Positions 6,268-14,710 of a stretch of 15,554 bases of DNA are shown in pieces. Every line of letters begins with the position of its first letter. Position 1 is the stretch's first letter. Below the pieces are notes generated by a model. It ran no database searches, was not told where the DNA came from, and saw nothing but the letters and a program-made list of their open reading frames with translations. This DNA comes from an uncultured Oscillospiraceae bacterium. Lineage in GTDB: Bacteria; Bacillota; Clostridia; Oscillospirales; Ruminococcaceae. A program made the position numbers and the translations under genes. The stretch is taken from NCBI GenBank assembly GCA_900555435.1, contig USLH01000052.1:1-15554 (forward strand). Reading direction: 5' to 3'.

Positions 6268-7179
6268 TTACAGCTCGGAAAGCCGGTTTTTCGCCGTTTC
6301 GGCATCGGCGGCGATCTGAGCAAACAGCTCGTCTACGGATGCAAACTTCTTTTCCGGGCGGAGGAACGAGACGAAGGAGAGCTTCACCGGCCTTCCGTAA
6401 AGGTCGCCGGAGTAGCCCATCAGGTAAGTCTCCGCCGAAGGGGTGTCTCCACCGGCGATTGTGGGCTTTATGCCTACGTTGGTAACGCCCGGATAGTCGT
6501 TCCCGTCAATGGAGGCGAGGGTAGCATAGACCCCGAATTTCGGCAGAAGGCTGCCGGAAGGGTAGAGCTGATTGATGGTGGGATAGCCCATTTTTCGCCC
6601 CAGCTGTCTGCCGTGGACCACGGGAAAGTCGATGGCATAGCGTTCACCCAGCAAAAGGGCGGACTCTTCCGGTTTGCCGTCCCGCAGAAGCTGACGGATC
6701 CGGGTGGAGCTGATGGGTTCGCCGCCTTCCGTTTCCGATGGGACGGTCTCGAAGCAGATCCCGGCTTCTTTGCAGAAGCGCTCCATCAAAACGGCGTCCC
6801 CGGCGGCATTTTTTCCGAAGCGGTAATCCCCGCCGCAGAAAACGGCTTTCGCATTCAGCTTTTCCCGCAGGATCCTTTGGAAGAAGTCCTCGGGGGAAAG
6901 TTCCCGGAAGGAGGAAAAAGGCGGTTCGACAACGGCCTGAACGCCTAAGGAGGCAAAGATCTCCCGCTTGCGTGTGTCCGAAAGGATGGCGGCGTAGTGG
7001 GGCTTGGTGATCTGATTGGGGTCGTCAAAGGTGAAGGTAAAGACCACCGGGGTAAGCGCAGGGGCACAGGAGACGGCCTTTTCGATGACGGCGCGGTGCC
7101 CCCGGTGGACGCCGTCAAAAAGCCCCAGAGCGACGGCAGAGGGTTCGTTCAGGACAGGGATGTCCTTCAAGTAACGCAT
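6268..7179 (-). CDS. ribF: Bifunctional riboflavin kinase / FAD synthetase
   Basis: The 303-residue protein makes FMN from riboflavin and FAD from FMN. The N-terminal adenylyltransferase domain shows GLFDGVHRGH at 19-28 and ISSTRIR at 156-162. The C-terminal kinase domain shows GYPTINQ at 198-204 and FGVYAT shortly after. Length and domain order match bacterial RibF. The ATG at 7179 follows AAAGGAG and lies two bases after the truB stop, so translation is probably coupled. It is the last gene of the operon. In many Firmicutes rpsO follows ribF, but here a terminator follows. Confidence 0.96.
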   Translation of the reverse strand: MRYLKDIPVLNEPSAVALGLFDGVHRGHRAVIEKAVSCAPALTPVVFTFTFDDPNQITKPHYAAILSDTRKREIFASLGVQAVVEPPFSSFRELSPEDFFQRILREKLNAKAVFCGGDYRFGKNAAGDAVLMERFCKEAGICFETVPSETEGGEPISSTRIRQLLRDGKPEESALLLGERYAIDFPVVHGRQLGRKMGYPTINQLYPSGSLLPKFGVYATLASIDGNDYPGVTNVGIKPTIAGGDTPSAETYLMGYSGDLYGRPVKLSFVSFLRPEKKFASVDELFAQIAADAETAKNRLSEL

Positions 7180-7181
7180 AG

Positions 7182-8102
7182 TCAGCTCCTTTGGAGGAAA
7201 AGTTTTTCCATGACCAGCTCAGCAATGTCCTCATAACAAAGCCCCAACCCCAGAAAGACGTTGCCCGGGCCGTAGACTGCGTGGGGGCCGGGGACGTTCT
7301 GGTGGCGGACCCGGTTCAAGTCCAGATGGACGCCGTTTGTGAACATCCGGGTCTGGACTTCCGAAAGATGGATCTTCGGAAGGGAAGAGAAGAGCTGCTC
7401 CACGGGGAGGATGGCTTCGGAAAGGCGGCTTTCGTCCACCAGCGTCTGCAGCTCCTCCAGCGTGCGGCAGTCGGCAAGGGAAAAGCCGGCGGCTTCGGTG
7501 CGGGTCAGGCTGCTCATGGCGGCGCCGCACCCCAAGGCTTCCCCAAGGTCGTGACAGAGGGTGCGGACGTAGGTGCCCTTGGAGCAGAAAACGTCCAGCA
7601 TCGCTTCCCGGGAGGCTTCGTCGTAGGAGAGAAGCTCCAGCGAATAGATAGTCACCGGCCGGGGAGTTCGCTCTACTTCCACACCCTTCCGTGCCAGTTC
7701 ATAGAGCCGCTTGCCGTTTACCTGTACGGCGGAGTACATGGGGGGCAGCTGGAAAATGTCGCCCCGGAAAGCGGAAAGGGCGGTCTCCAGCTGGGAGCGG
7801 GTCACGGGGCGGGGATCTTCTTTCAGAAGATTGCCCCAGACGTCCTGAGTATCAGTGGTTAGCCCCAGCTTCACCCCGGCACGGTAACGCTTGTTGGTGA
7901 CGGGGATCTGGCTGCAGGCTTTGGTGGCGTTTCCTAAAAAAATGGGGAGCACGCCGGTAGCCATGGGATCCAGCGTGCCGGAATGGCCGGCTTTCCGGGT
8001 GCGGGTCATGCCCCGGACCTTTGCAATGACGTCGAAGGAGGTGAAGTTCTGGGGCTTATTGATGCAGAGAATGCCGTTCTGGGAGAGAGTGGTTTCTTTC
8101 AT
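7182..8102 (-). CDS. truB: tRNA pseudouridine(55) synthase TruB
   Basis: The 306-residue enzyme converts uridine 55 in the T-loop of tRNAs to pseudouridine. The catalytic motif GHSGTLDPMATGVL spans 39-52, with the nucleophile Asp45. The segments KRYRAGVKLGLTTDTQD and QLPPMYSAVQVNGKRLYELA are typical of the family. I chose the ATG at 8102, preceded by GGAGGAGA, because the protein then begins just before GILCINKPQNFTSFDV as in homologues. The longer reading to 8231 overlaps nrnA and is rich in Arg and Pro. The start overlaps the nrnA stop (TGATG), which implies coupled translation. Confidence 0.95.
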   Translation of the reverse strand: MKETTLSQNGILCINKPQNFTSFDVIAKVRGMTRTRKAGHSGTLDPMATGVLPIFLGNATKACSQIPVTNKRYRAGVKLGLTTDTQDVWGNLLKEDPRPVTRSQLETALSAFRGDIFQLPPMYSAVQVNGKRLYELARKGVEVERTPRPVTIYSLELLSYDEASREAMLDVFCSKGTYVRTLCHDLGEALGCGAAMSSLTRTEAAGFSLADCRTLEELQTLVDESRLSEAILPVEQLFSSLPKIHLSEVQTRMFTNGVHLDLNRVRHQNVPGPHAVYGPGNVFLGLGLCYEDIAELVMEKLFLQRS

Positions 8103-9052
8103 CAGGTCTCCTCCAGAGCGTGGCCGACGGTGCCTAAGATCAGGGTCTTCACTTCGTCGAGGGTGCCGTTTACGGTGCAGCCGGCTGCCCGGGCGTGGCC
8201 GCCGCCGCCGAAGTTCTGGCAGATGCGGCAAGCGTCAATGGCCTCACCGGTGCGCAGGGAGATCTTATATTCGTTGTCGGCGCGCTCCTTGATGGTGATG
8301 CCGATCTCTACGCCTTCGATCTTCCGGGGGATGGCGGCGATACCGTCTAAGTCTGCTTCCAGCACGCCGGTGCGGGCAAGCATTTCCCGGGAAATGTAGA
8401 TGAGGGCTGCTTTTCCGTCAAAGTGCATTTCCAGAGAGTTCAAAGCTTCCCGTTCCGCCGACAGGACGGACAGGGACTTGGTCTCGAAAATGTGCTTATT
8501 CAGCTCCTTGTAATGGCAGCCGGCTTCGATGAGGTCGGCGGCGATCCGGTGGCTCCGGGGAGTGGTGTTGGAGTAGACAAAGCAGCCGGTGTCGGTGGTT
8601 AAACCCGTGTAAAGGCAGTCGGCGATCTCCGGCGTCAGGGGAGTGCCCAGCTCCTTCACCAGACCGTAGATCAGCTCCGTAGTGGCGGCGGAATCCGGCT
8701 CCAGAAAGAGCCGCTTGGCAAAGCGGGTATTGGAGGGGTGGTGGTCGATGGCCAGTTCCACCTTCCCGAGATAGGGGGCGAGCTTCTCCCCAAACAGCTG
8801 CTCGTCGGCAATGTCGGTGGAGACGATGGTTTTCGGCTCAAACGTGTCTTCGCAGCCTTCGGTCAGATATCGGAACTTCCGGGGGATGGGGTCGTTTACA
8901 AGGATCCTTGCCCGCTTGCCCATGTTTTTTAAGGCATGGCAGAGCCCGCAGCCGCTCCCTAAGGTGTCCCCGTCGGGATTGCGGTGGCAGAGGATCAGGA
9001 CGTCTTCGGCTTCCCGCAGGAATGCGGCCGCCTCTTTGCAGTTGATTTCCAT
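8102..9052 (-). CDS. nrnA: DHH/DHHA1 phosphoesterase, NrnA-type oligoribonuclease / pAp phosphatase
   Basis: The 316-residue protein has an N-terminal DHH domain with HRNPDGD at 23-29 and DHHPSN at 103-108. The C-terminal DHHA1 domain has GGGGHARAAG at 282-291. These supply the metal-binding and substrate-binding residues of NrnA, which degrades short oligoribonucleotides and 3'-phosphoadenosine 5'-phosphate. The position between rbfA and truB is the usual place for nrnA in Firmicutes. The ribosome binding site is weak (AAAGGCGG about 9 bases before the ATG), and the gap to rbfA is 24 bases. Some DHH family members hydrolyse cyclic dinucleotide products instead, so the exact substrate is inferred. 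Confidence 0.9.
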   Translation of the reverse strand: MEINCKEAAAFLREAEDVLILCHRNPDGDTLGSGCGLCHALKNMGKRARILVNDPIPRKFRYLTEGCEDTFEPKTIVSTDIADEQLFGEKLAPYLGKVELAIDHHPSNTRFAKRLFLEPDSAATTELIYGLVKELGTPLTPEIADCLYTGLTTDTGCFVYSNTTPRSHRIAADLIEAGCHYKELNKHIFETKSLSVLSAEREALNSLEMHFDGKAALIYISREMLARTGVLEADLDGIAAIPRKIEGVEIGITIKERADNEYKISLRTGEAIDACRICQNFGGGGHARAAGCTVNGTLDEVKTLILGTVGHALEET

Positions 9053-9076
9053 GAAGAAACCGCCTTTCGTCGGGAT

Positions 9077-9436
9077 TTATTCGCTTTCTTTTCCGTCTTC
9101 GCCCAAGTCGTGGAGGATCCCGTTGATCTTGGCGCTGTAGGCAATGGAGTTGTCGGGGATGAAGTGGAGCTCCGGGCACTTCCTGAGGTGGAGGCGGTTG
9201 GCGATCTCCTTGCGGAGGAAGCCGGAAGCGGAGTTTAAACCCTTGATGGACTCTTTGGTGGCGGCTTCCCCTTCCAGAGCGGAGACGTGAACCTTGCAGT
9301 GGGAGAGGTCGCCGGAAACTTCGCAGCGGAGGATGCTGAGCATCCGGGAGACCCGGGGATCCTTGACCTCCCGGAGCAGGACGCTGAGTTCCCGTTTTAA
9401 ATCTTCGGACAGGCGTCCGACTTTATAGCTGGGCAT
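9077..9436 (-). CDS. rbfA: 30S ribosome-binding factor RbfA
   Basis: The 119-residue protein assists late maturation of the 30S subunit at the 5' end of 16S rRNA. It starts MPSYKVGRLSEDLKRELSV, has the KDPRVSRMLSI segment and the KH-like core with CKVHVSALEG, and ends with a PELHFIPDNSIAYSAKI stretch, all typical of RbfA. An AAGGAAAA site precedes the ATG. It follows infB after a 66-base gap that contains a hairpin. Confidence 0.95.
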   Translation of the reverse strand: MPSYKVGRLSEDLKRELSVLLREVKDPRVSRMLSILRCEVSGDLSHCKVHVSALEGEAATKESIKGLNSASGFLRKEIANRLHLRKCPELHFIPDNSIAYSAKINGILHDLGEDGKESE

Positions 9437-9464
9437 AATTTTTTCCTTTCTTAAAACAGACGAA

Positions 9465-9489
9465 ACGGGCGGACTGTCAGCCCGCCCGT
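9465..9489 (-). other. Hairpin between infB and rbfA
   Basis: An 8-bp perfect stem (ACGGGCGG at 9465-9472, complement at 9482-9489) with a 9-base loop lies just after the infB stop. In the minus direction it is followed by TTTCGTCTGTTTT, which is only partly T-rich. It may act as a weak attenuator or as an RNA 3'-end stabiliser; a full terminator is doubtful because rbfA, nrnA, truB and ribF follow. Confidence 0.5.
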
Positions 9490-9502
9490 CCGGTAGGGGA
9501 TC

Positions 9503-12238
9503 TTAGTCCCGATATTCCTCGACGGTGAAGGCTTCGTAAATGTCGCCTTCCTTGATGTCATTGAACTTGGCAAGGGTCACGCCGCACTCGTAGCCCTGAG
9601 CCACCTCTTTGGCATCGTCTTTGAAGCGCTTTAACGAGGCGATGGAATCCACGGCGATGATGATGCCGTCCCGGACCACCCGGATCTGGGCATTGCGGGC
9701 GATCTTTCCGTCTAAGACATAGCAGCCGGCCACGGTGCCCACATTGGTGATCTTGTAGACCTGACGGACCTCGATGCGGCCCATTTCGACCTCTCGGGTC
9801 TTGGGAGCCAGCATACCCTTCATGGCGGATTTCACGTCTTCGATGGCATCGTAGATGATGCGGTAGAGACGGAGCTCCACGTTCTGTTCCTCGGCAGCCG
9901 CCTTCGTATTGGGATCGGGGCGGACGTTGAAGCCGATGATGATGGCGTTGGAGGCGTTGGCCAGCATGATGTCGGAGTTGTTGATGGCGCCGACGCCGGT
10001 GTGGATGACCCGCACCCGGACTTCGTCGGTGGAGAGCTTCTCCAGAGACTGCTTCACGGCTTCGGCGGTGCCCTGTACATCAGCCTTAACGATCAGGGGC
10101 AGCTCTTTCATCTCGCCCTCGGCAATCTGGCTGAAGAGGTTATCCAGGGTGACCTTCTGATAGGTCTTGAACTGGGCTTCCTTCTGCTCGGAGCGGCGCT
10201 GTTCCACCAGCTCCCGGGCCAGACGCTCGTCTTCAACGGCGTTGAAGGTGTCGCCGGCGGCGGGGACCTCGGTCATACCGGTGATCTCCACGGGGATGGA
10301 GGGGCCGGCGGAATCCACCACCTGTCCCCGGTCATTGCGCATCTGGCGTACACGGCCGACGGAGGTGCCGGCGATGATGATGTCGCCGGAGTGGAGCGTA
10401 CCATTCTGGACCAGCAGGGTGGCAACGGGGCCACGGCCCTTGTCCAGACGGGCTTCAATGACTGCACCTTTGGCAAGGCGGTTGGGGTTGGCTTTCAGAT
10501 CCTGAACGTCGGCGACCAGGCAGATGTTTTCCAGAAGGTCGTCAATGCCCTGACCGGTGACGGCGGAAACGGGGACGCAGATGACGTCGCCGCCCCACTC
10601 TTCGGGAACCAGCTCGTATTCGGTCAACTCCTGCTTCACCCGGTCGGGGTCGGCGTGGGGTTTATCCATTTTGTTGATGGCAACGATGATGGAAACACCG
10701 GCAGCTTTGGCGTGGTGGATGGCTTCCACCGTCTGAGGCATGATGCCGTCGTCGGCGGCGACCACCAAGATGGCGATGTCGGTGACAGCGGCGCCGCGGG
10801 CACGCATGGCGGTGAAGGCCTCGTGGCCGGGAGTGTCGAGGAAGGTAATGTAGCGGTCGCCCACCTTGACACGGTAAGCGCCGATGTGCTGGGTAATGCC
10901 GCCGGCCTCGGTGTCGGTGACGTGGGAGTGGCGGATCCGGTCCAGAAGGGAGGTCTTGCCGTGGTCGACGTGGCCCATGACCACCACGACGGGGCTGCGC
11001 TCCACCAGATCCTCGGAGGAGTCCTCTTCGTCCTTGATGAGCTTTTCCTCGATGGTGACAATGACTTCCTTCTCGATCTTAGCGTTATACTCCATAGCGA
11101 CCAGAGAAGCGGTATCGAAGTCGATGACCTCGTTCTGCGCCGCCATTACCCCCATCATCATCAGCTTTTTGATGACGTCGGAAACGGTGACTTTCAATCG
11201 GGAGGCCAGCTCGGAGACGGTAATCTCGTCGGGGATCAGTACCTTCAGTTGCTGCTTCCGGGCACGCTCCAGAGCCAGACGCTGGAGCTTCTCGGCTTCG
11301 GTTTCCCGCTTGGTGGAGAAGCGCTCTTTCTTTTTGGTCTGGGATTTCTGTTTGATCTTCTGCTTGCGCTGCTGAGAGTCACGGCCGCCTGCAGACTGGG
11401 GGGCGATGGTCTCATAGCGCTCGTTGTATTTGTCCAGATTCACGTCGCCGGTGCGGGTATCCACATGGCGGACGGTGCGCTCCTTCTCCACAGGCTCCAA
11501 GGGAGCGACAGTGACGGGAGGCTTAGCGGGGGAAGCGGGCTTTGCGGGAGCCGCATTGAAGCCGTTTCTCCGATCCTGACCGGGACGGTTGTTCCGGTTG
11601 TCCCGGTTATCGGGGCGGGGGCTCCGGTCATTGCCGAAGCTGGGACGGGCGAAGCGGTCGTTATTCTGGGGGCGGCTGCCGGAAGCATTGTTCCGGTTGT
11701 CGTTCCGGAAGGTGCCTTCGTTCCGGGGACGGTCGTTCCGGAAATTCCGGTCGCCGTTCTGGGCAGGGCGGGTGTTGTTGTTCTGGAAGTCGCTGCGAGC
11801 GGGAGCTTCCGGCGCTTTGGGAGCGGGCTTCTCCTCGGCCTTCGTTTCAGGGGCTTTGGGAGCGGGCTTCTCCTCGGCCTTCGCTTCGGGGGCCTTGGGA
11901 GCGGGCTTCTCCTCGGCTTTCGTTTCGGGGGCTTTGGGAGCGGGTTTCTCTTCGGCTTTCGCTTCGGCTGCCTTGGGAGTCGCTTTCTTTTCGGCGTCGG
12001 CCTTGGCTTTTTCGGTGAGAATGGGGGATTTTTCCTTGTTGGAAAAATACTGGTCGAAATTGGCGACCTGCTTGCCCTGAGTGTAGTGTTCAAAGACCAC
12101 GTTCAGCTCTTCTTCGGAAAGGGCGGTAGCGTGCTTTCTGGGCTCACCGCCGAAATAGCTGTCCAGCAGGTCGATGATCTCCTTTTTAGAGACGTTTAAG
12201 TCCCGGGCGACTTCGTGTACGCGATATTTTAATGTCAT
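9503..12238 (-). CDS. infB: Translation initiation factor IF-2
   Basis: The 911-residue GTPase brings initiator fMet-tRNA to the 30S subunit. The N-terminal IF2_N module (MTLKYRVHEVARDLNVSKKE) is followed by a long low-complexity linker. Residues 93-144 are four tandem 13-residue repeats, and about 150-230 is rich in Asn, Arg, Asp and Gly. A second IF2_N module precedes the G domain. GTP-binding motifs are GHVDHGKT at 422-429, DTPGHEAF near 469, and NKMDKP near 523. The C-terminal domains II-IV are complete and end FTVEEYRD. GGAGGAAACG precedes the ATG, which overlaps the ylxQ stop (ATGA). Confidence 0.97.
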   Translation of the reverse strand: MTLKYRVHEVARDLNVSKKEIIDLLDSYFGGEPRKHATALSEEELNVVFEHYTQGKQVANFDQYFSNKEKSPILTEKAKADAEKKATPKAAEAKAEEKPAPKAPETKAEEKPAPKAPEAKAEEKPAPKAPETKAEEKPAPKAPEAPARSDFQNNNTRPAQNGDRNFRNDRPRNEGTFRNDNRNNASGSRPQNNDRFARPSFGNDRSPRPDNRDNRNNRPGQDRRNGFNAAPAKPASPAKPPVTVAPLEPVEKERTVRHVDTRTGDVNLDKYNERYETIAPQSAGGRDSQQRKQKIKQKSQTKKKERFSTKRETEAEKLQRLALERARKQQLKVLIPDEITVSELASRLKVTVSDVIKKLMMMGVMAAQNEVIDFDTASLVAMEYNAKIEKEVIVTIEEKLIKDEEDSSEDLVERSPVVVVMGHVDHGKTSLLDRIRHSHVTDTEAGGITQHIGAYRVKVGDRYITFLDTPGHEAFTAMRARGAAVTDIAILVVAADDGIMPQTVEAIHHAKAAGVSIIVAINKMDKPHADPDRVKQELTEYELVPEEWGGDVICVPVSAVTGQGIDDLLENICLVADVQDLKANPNRLAKGAVIEARLDKGRGPVATLLVQNGTLHSGDIIIAGTSVGRVRQMRNDRGQVVDSAGPSIPVEITGMTEVPAAGDTFNAVEDERLARELVEQRRSEQKEAQFKTYQKVTLDNLFSQIAEGEMKELPLIVKADVQGTAEAVKQSLEKLSTDEVRVRVIHTGVGAINNSDIMLANASNAIIIGFNVRPDPNTKAAAEEQNVELRLYRIIYDAIEDVKSAMKGMLAPKTREVEMGRIEVRQVYKITNVGTVAGCYVLDGKIARNAQIRVVRDGIIIAVDSIASLKRFKDDAKEVAQGYECGVTLAKFNDIKEGDIYEAFTVEEYRD
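11807..11962 (-). repeat. Four 39-bp tandem coding repeats in infB
   Basis: Residues 93-144 of IF-2 are four copies of KAEEKPAPKAPE preceded alternately by Ala and Thr. The DNA unit is 39 bp, with a 78-bp higher-order period from the Ala/Thr alternation. It is coding and in frame throughout. Copy number in such repeats is expected to vary by slippage. Confidence 0.9.
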
Positions 12239-12552
12239 AGAATCGTTTCCTCCGTTTCGTTGTGGGCGAGGTTCAGCTTCGCAGCAAATCCCTGATCGGT
12301 CACGCCGACCACTCCGGTTTTGCGCCCGATCACCTTAGGCATCTCCTCCAGCGTATGGGGAAGGGGAAGCCAGGGGATGGAGCGCTTTTCCGCCAGAAAG
12401 CGGACTTCCTTGACGGTTTTCGGTGAAAGATCCGAGGCAGTGAGGAGGAGGAAGACCTCCCCGCGCTCCACGGCAGCTTTCACGGTGTCGAACCCGTAGG
12501 TCAGGCGTTTGGCACGCATACATAGGGAAAGGGTGGAATCAAACCGGTTCAA
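12235..12552 (-). CDS. ylxQ: L7Ae-family ribosomal-protein-like YlxQ
   Basis: The 105-residue protein has the compact L7Ae fold pattern: KRLTYGFDTVKAAVERGEVF, LLLTASDLSPKTVKEVR, then GRKTGVVGVTDQGFAAKL. L7Ae proteins bind kink-turn RNA; the precise role of YlxQ in bacteria is not settled. The likely start is TTG at 12552, with AAAGGAAG about 11 bases upstream. The first internal ATG (residue 12) lacks a site and would cut into the fold. No ATG in this frame lies between ylxR and 12552. It sits between ylxR and infB as usual and overlaps the infB start by four bases. Confidence 0.88.
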   Translation of the reverse strand: MNRFDSTLSLCMRAKRLTYGFDTVKAAVERGEVFLLLTASDLSPKTVKEVRFLAEKRSIPWLPLPHTLEEMPKVIGRKTGVVGVTDQGFAAKLNLAHNETEETIL

Positions 12553-12588
12553 TTTTTCTGGATCTTCCTTTCCATAAGGTCATGGGGG

Positions 12589-12861
12589 TCAGTCTCCGTT
12601 TTTCTGAAGCTCCGCCTCCATGGCATCGTAAATTTCATCGGGGATTCTGCACTGGAAGGAGCGCTCGATCCGGCGGTTTTTCCGGGCCTTTTTCAGACAC
12701 TCGGGAGAGGGGCAGACGTAAGCGCCGCGTCCGGCCTTTTTACCTGTCCGGTCAATGCAGATGTCGCCCTCCGGCGGTTTGACCACACGGACCAGTTCCT
12801 TTTTTGGCTTCATTTCTCCGCATCCGGTACACATCCGCAGAGGAACACGTTTGGTTTGCAT
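12589..12861 (-). CDS. ylxR: YlxR family RNA-binding protein (DUF448, RnpM-like)
   Basis: The 90-residue basic protein has the YlxR signature: RMCTGCGEMKPKKELVRVV at the N-terminus, then AGRGAYVCPSPECLKKARK. In Bacillus subtilis the family member has been described as an RNase P modulator (RnpM); the same role here is inference. The four cysteines (CTGC, CPSPEC) are conserved in many members. The ATG is preceded by AAAGGAGA. It follows nusA by 35 bases, its standard place. Confidence 0.93.
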   Translation of the reverse strand: MQTKRVPLRMCTGCGEMKPKKELVRVVKPPEGDICIDRTGKKAGRGAYVCPSPECLKKARKNRRIERSFQCRIPDEIYDAMEAELQKNGD

Positions 12862-12896
12862 GGCAGTCTCCTTTCTCCTGTGCCGATTAAGGCTGT

Positions 12897-14015
12897 TTAC
12901 TCCGCAGTGGAGGGGATCTCTTCGGCAGGGGCGGGATCCTTCGCAGCTTTTTCGGTATCTAAGTGTCCGCTTTCCGGCCGGATGTCGATCTTATATCCGG
13001 TTAGCTTGGCGGCCAGCTTGGCGTTCTGACCCTTGTTGCCGATGGCCAGGGACAGCTGGTTGTCGGGGACAGTGACCTGGCAGATCCGCTCGTCGCCGGG
13101 GAGGATCTCCACGCCCAACACGGTGGCAGGGGAGAGGGCCTGGGTGATGAACTCCGCGTCGTCCTCGCTGTATTTCACGATGTCGATCTTTTCACCTTTC
13201 AATTCGGCGACCACGGCGGAGATCCGTCCGCCTTTGGGGCCGATGCAGGCGCCGATGGGATCGACGTCGGGGTTTTTGCTCCAGACCGCCATCTTCGTCC
13301 GGGAACCGGCTTCCCGGGAAATGGCCTTGATCTCCACGGTGCCGTCGAAGATCTCGGGAACTTCCCGTTCAAAGAGCCGCTTGACCAGATCCTTGTGGGT
13401 CCGGGAAATTTTCAGGGTGCAGCGTTTTTCCAGATTGACCACGTCCACGACGTAAACTTTGATCCGGTCGCCCTCTTTCAGGTTGTCGTTGGGCAGCTGC
13501 TCGTTTTTGAAGAGGATCACCTCATTGTGGTCGATCTCCACGGTGGCGTTGCCGGTAGCGGGTTCCACCTTCTGGACCACGGCGGTGAGGATCTCGTAGA
13601 CTTTATTCTGGAACTGCGCCACCAGCTGGGAGCGTTCCGCTTCCCGGATGCCCTGACGGATGACGTGCTTGGCGGTCTGGGCGGCGATGCGGCCGAACTG
13701 CTTGGTGTCCAGCTTCATCTCCACGGGCTGCCCCACCCGGGCGGCGGGGTCGTAGGCGATGGCTTCGTCCAAAAGGATCTCGGTTTCGGGGTCTTCCACA
13801 TATTCGTCTACGACCATCTTGGTGATGGAGACGGTGAACTGGCCCTTTTCGGGGTTGATGACGACGTTTACGTTGTCAGTGGCCTGATAGTCCCGCTTGA
13901 CAGCGATGACGATGGCGTTCTTGATCTTTTCGATCAGATAGTCTGCGCTGATGCCTTTTTCCATTTCCAGCAGCTGAAGCGCATCGAAAAAATCTTTCAT
14001 TTCTTTGGTGTTCAT
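12897..14015 (-). CDS. nusA: Transcription termination/antitermination protein NusA
   Basis: The 372-residue protein binds RNA polymerase and nascent RNA and adjusts pausing and termination. The N-terminal polymerase-binding domain covers about 1-125 and the S1 domain about 135-200 (EGDRIKVYVVDV). KH1 contains GACIGPKGGRISAVVAEL, and KH2 contains LAIGNKGQNAKLAAKLTGYK. The C-terminal tail is short, rich in Pro, Ala and Glu, and lacks the acidic repeats of the E. coli protein, as in other Firmicutes. A TGGAGGT site precedes the ATG. Confidence 0.96.
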   Translation of the reverse strand: MNTKEMKDFFDALQLLEMEKGISADYLIEKIKNAIVIAVKRDYQATDNVNVVINPEKGQFTVSITKMVVDEYVEDPETEILLDEAIAYDPAARVGQPVEMKLDTKQFGRIAAQTAKHVIRQGIREAERSQLVAQFQNKVYEILTAVVQKVEPATGNATVEIDHNEVILFKNEQLPNDNLKEGDRIKVYVVDVVNLEKRCTLKISRTHKDLVKRLFEREVPEIFDGTVEIKAISREAGSRTKMAVWSKNPDVDPIGACIGPKGGRISAVVAELKGEKIDIVKYSEDDAEFITQALSPATVLGVEILPGDERICQVTVPDNQLSLAIGNKGQNAKLAAKLTGYKIDIRPESGHLDTEKAAKDPAPAEEIPSTAE

Positions 14016-14045
14016 GACGGACCTCCATTTTATCTAGACGGATTC

Positions 14046-14516
14046 TTAAAAGGGCATTTCGTCCTTGCGGCGTACAAAGCGGAGCGAGGAGAGGGCATAT
14101 TCGTGATCTTCTCCGTCGGCATCGGTGACAACAATGGTTTTTCCTTTGTATTCTTTTAAAGTGCAGACCGGCTCTTTTTCGCCTTTTAACGGCTCAAACA
14201 AACCGATGGTGACTTTCTGTCCCAGGGTCTCGGTGAAGTGGAAGTCCCGTTCCAGCGCCCGGTCCATTCCTGCGGACCAGACCTCCAGGTAGTAGCTCTG
14301 GGGGATGGGGTCGGCTTCATCCAGCAAAGGATCCAGCCGTCGGCTCATGGCCTCGCAGGCGTTGATATCCACGCCGCCTTCTTTGTCGATGATGATGCGG
14401 AGAAAGTAGCTGGCGCCTTCCTTTTCAAAGCGGACGTCCCAGAGCTTCAGCCCCAGTTCTTCCGCAATGGGCTCGGCCAGTTTCCAGACTGTTTCGATGA
14501 TGCTGCTTTTGCTCAT
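14046..14516 (-). CDS. rimP: Ribosome maturation factor RimP
   Basis: The 156-residue protein acts in 30S subunit assembly. The N-terminal domain reads IAEELGLKLWDVRFEKEG and IIIDKEGGVDINACEAMSRR. The hallmark SAGMDRAL lies at 81-88 (a variant of the usual SPGLDRPL). A C-terminal SH3-like domain follows, with YKGKTIVVTDADG. GAAAGGTTGAAAGC precedes the ATG at 14516, giving a modest ribosome binding site. It is the first gene of the operon that runs to ribF. Confidence 0.95.
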   Translation of the reverse strand: MSKSSIIETVWKLAEPIAEELGLKLWDVRFEKEGASYFLRIIIDKEGGVDINACEAMSRRLDPLLDEADPIPQSYYLEVWSAGMDRALERDFHFTETLGQKVTIGLFEPLKGEKEPVCTLKEYKGKTIVVTDADGEDHEYALSSLRFVRRKDEMPF

Positions 14517-14554
14517 GCTTTCAACCTTTCCGTAAAAAGTTCCCTAACAAAAGT

Positions 14555-14581
14555 GAAAGACCGGGAAGTTCCCAGCCTTTC
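14555..14581 (-). other. Leader hairpin of the rimP-nusA operon
   Basis: A 27-base near-palindrome has outer arms GAAAG (14555-14559) and CTTTC (14577-14581) and an inner GGGAA/TTCCC stem, with two mismatches. It lies between the rimP promoter and the rimP start. In the minus direction it is followed by ACTTTTGTT, not a good terminator tail. It could be an attenuation or RNA-stability element. Confidence 0.55.
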
Positions 14582-14607
14582 TATCATTCCATATTTTATC
14601 TTTTCAT

Positions 14608-14636
14608 AGTATAACACGCTTTTCCTGAAAATGCAA
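14608..14636 (-). promoter_or_regulatory. Sigma-A type promoter of the rimP-ribF operon
   Basis: On the minus strand TTGCAT (14636-14631) and TATACT (14613-14608) are separated by 17 bases. Both hexamers and most of the spacer match the pheST promoter. The expected leader is about 85 nt. Confidence 0.9.
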
Positions 14637-14710
14637 GGCTTTTTCGGCTTTTTTTAAGATTTTTCGAAAAAGGCCGGGCGTCAGGCGAGATTTTCGGAAA
14701 AGTTCAAGAT

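Noticed and set aside
6062..6319. Small plus-strand open frame over the pheST promoter and the ribF terminator
   Set aside because: It overlaps well-defined promoter, terminator and ribF coding sequence and has no ribosome binding site.
8103..8231. Longer N-terminus for truB
   Set aside because: It overlaps nrnA, is Arg/Pro-rich out-of-frame text, and ignores the ribosome binding site before 8102.
11807..11962. CRISPR-like repeat array
   Set aside because: The units abut with no spacers and are in-frame coding repeats of infB.
10001..12199. A 732-codon open frame on the plus strand opposite infB
   Set aside because: It mirrors infB in a GC-rich genome and translates as repetitive Gly/Leu/Val-rich text, including the reverse of the IF-2 repeats. 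It has no ribosome binding site or family motif.
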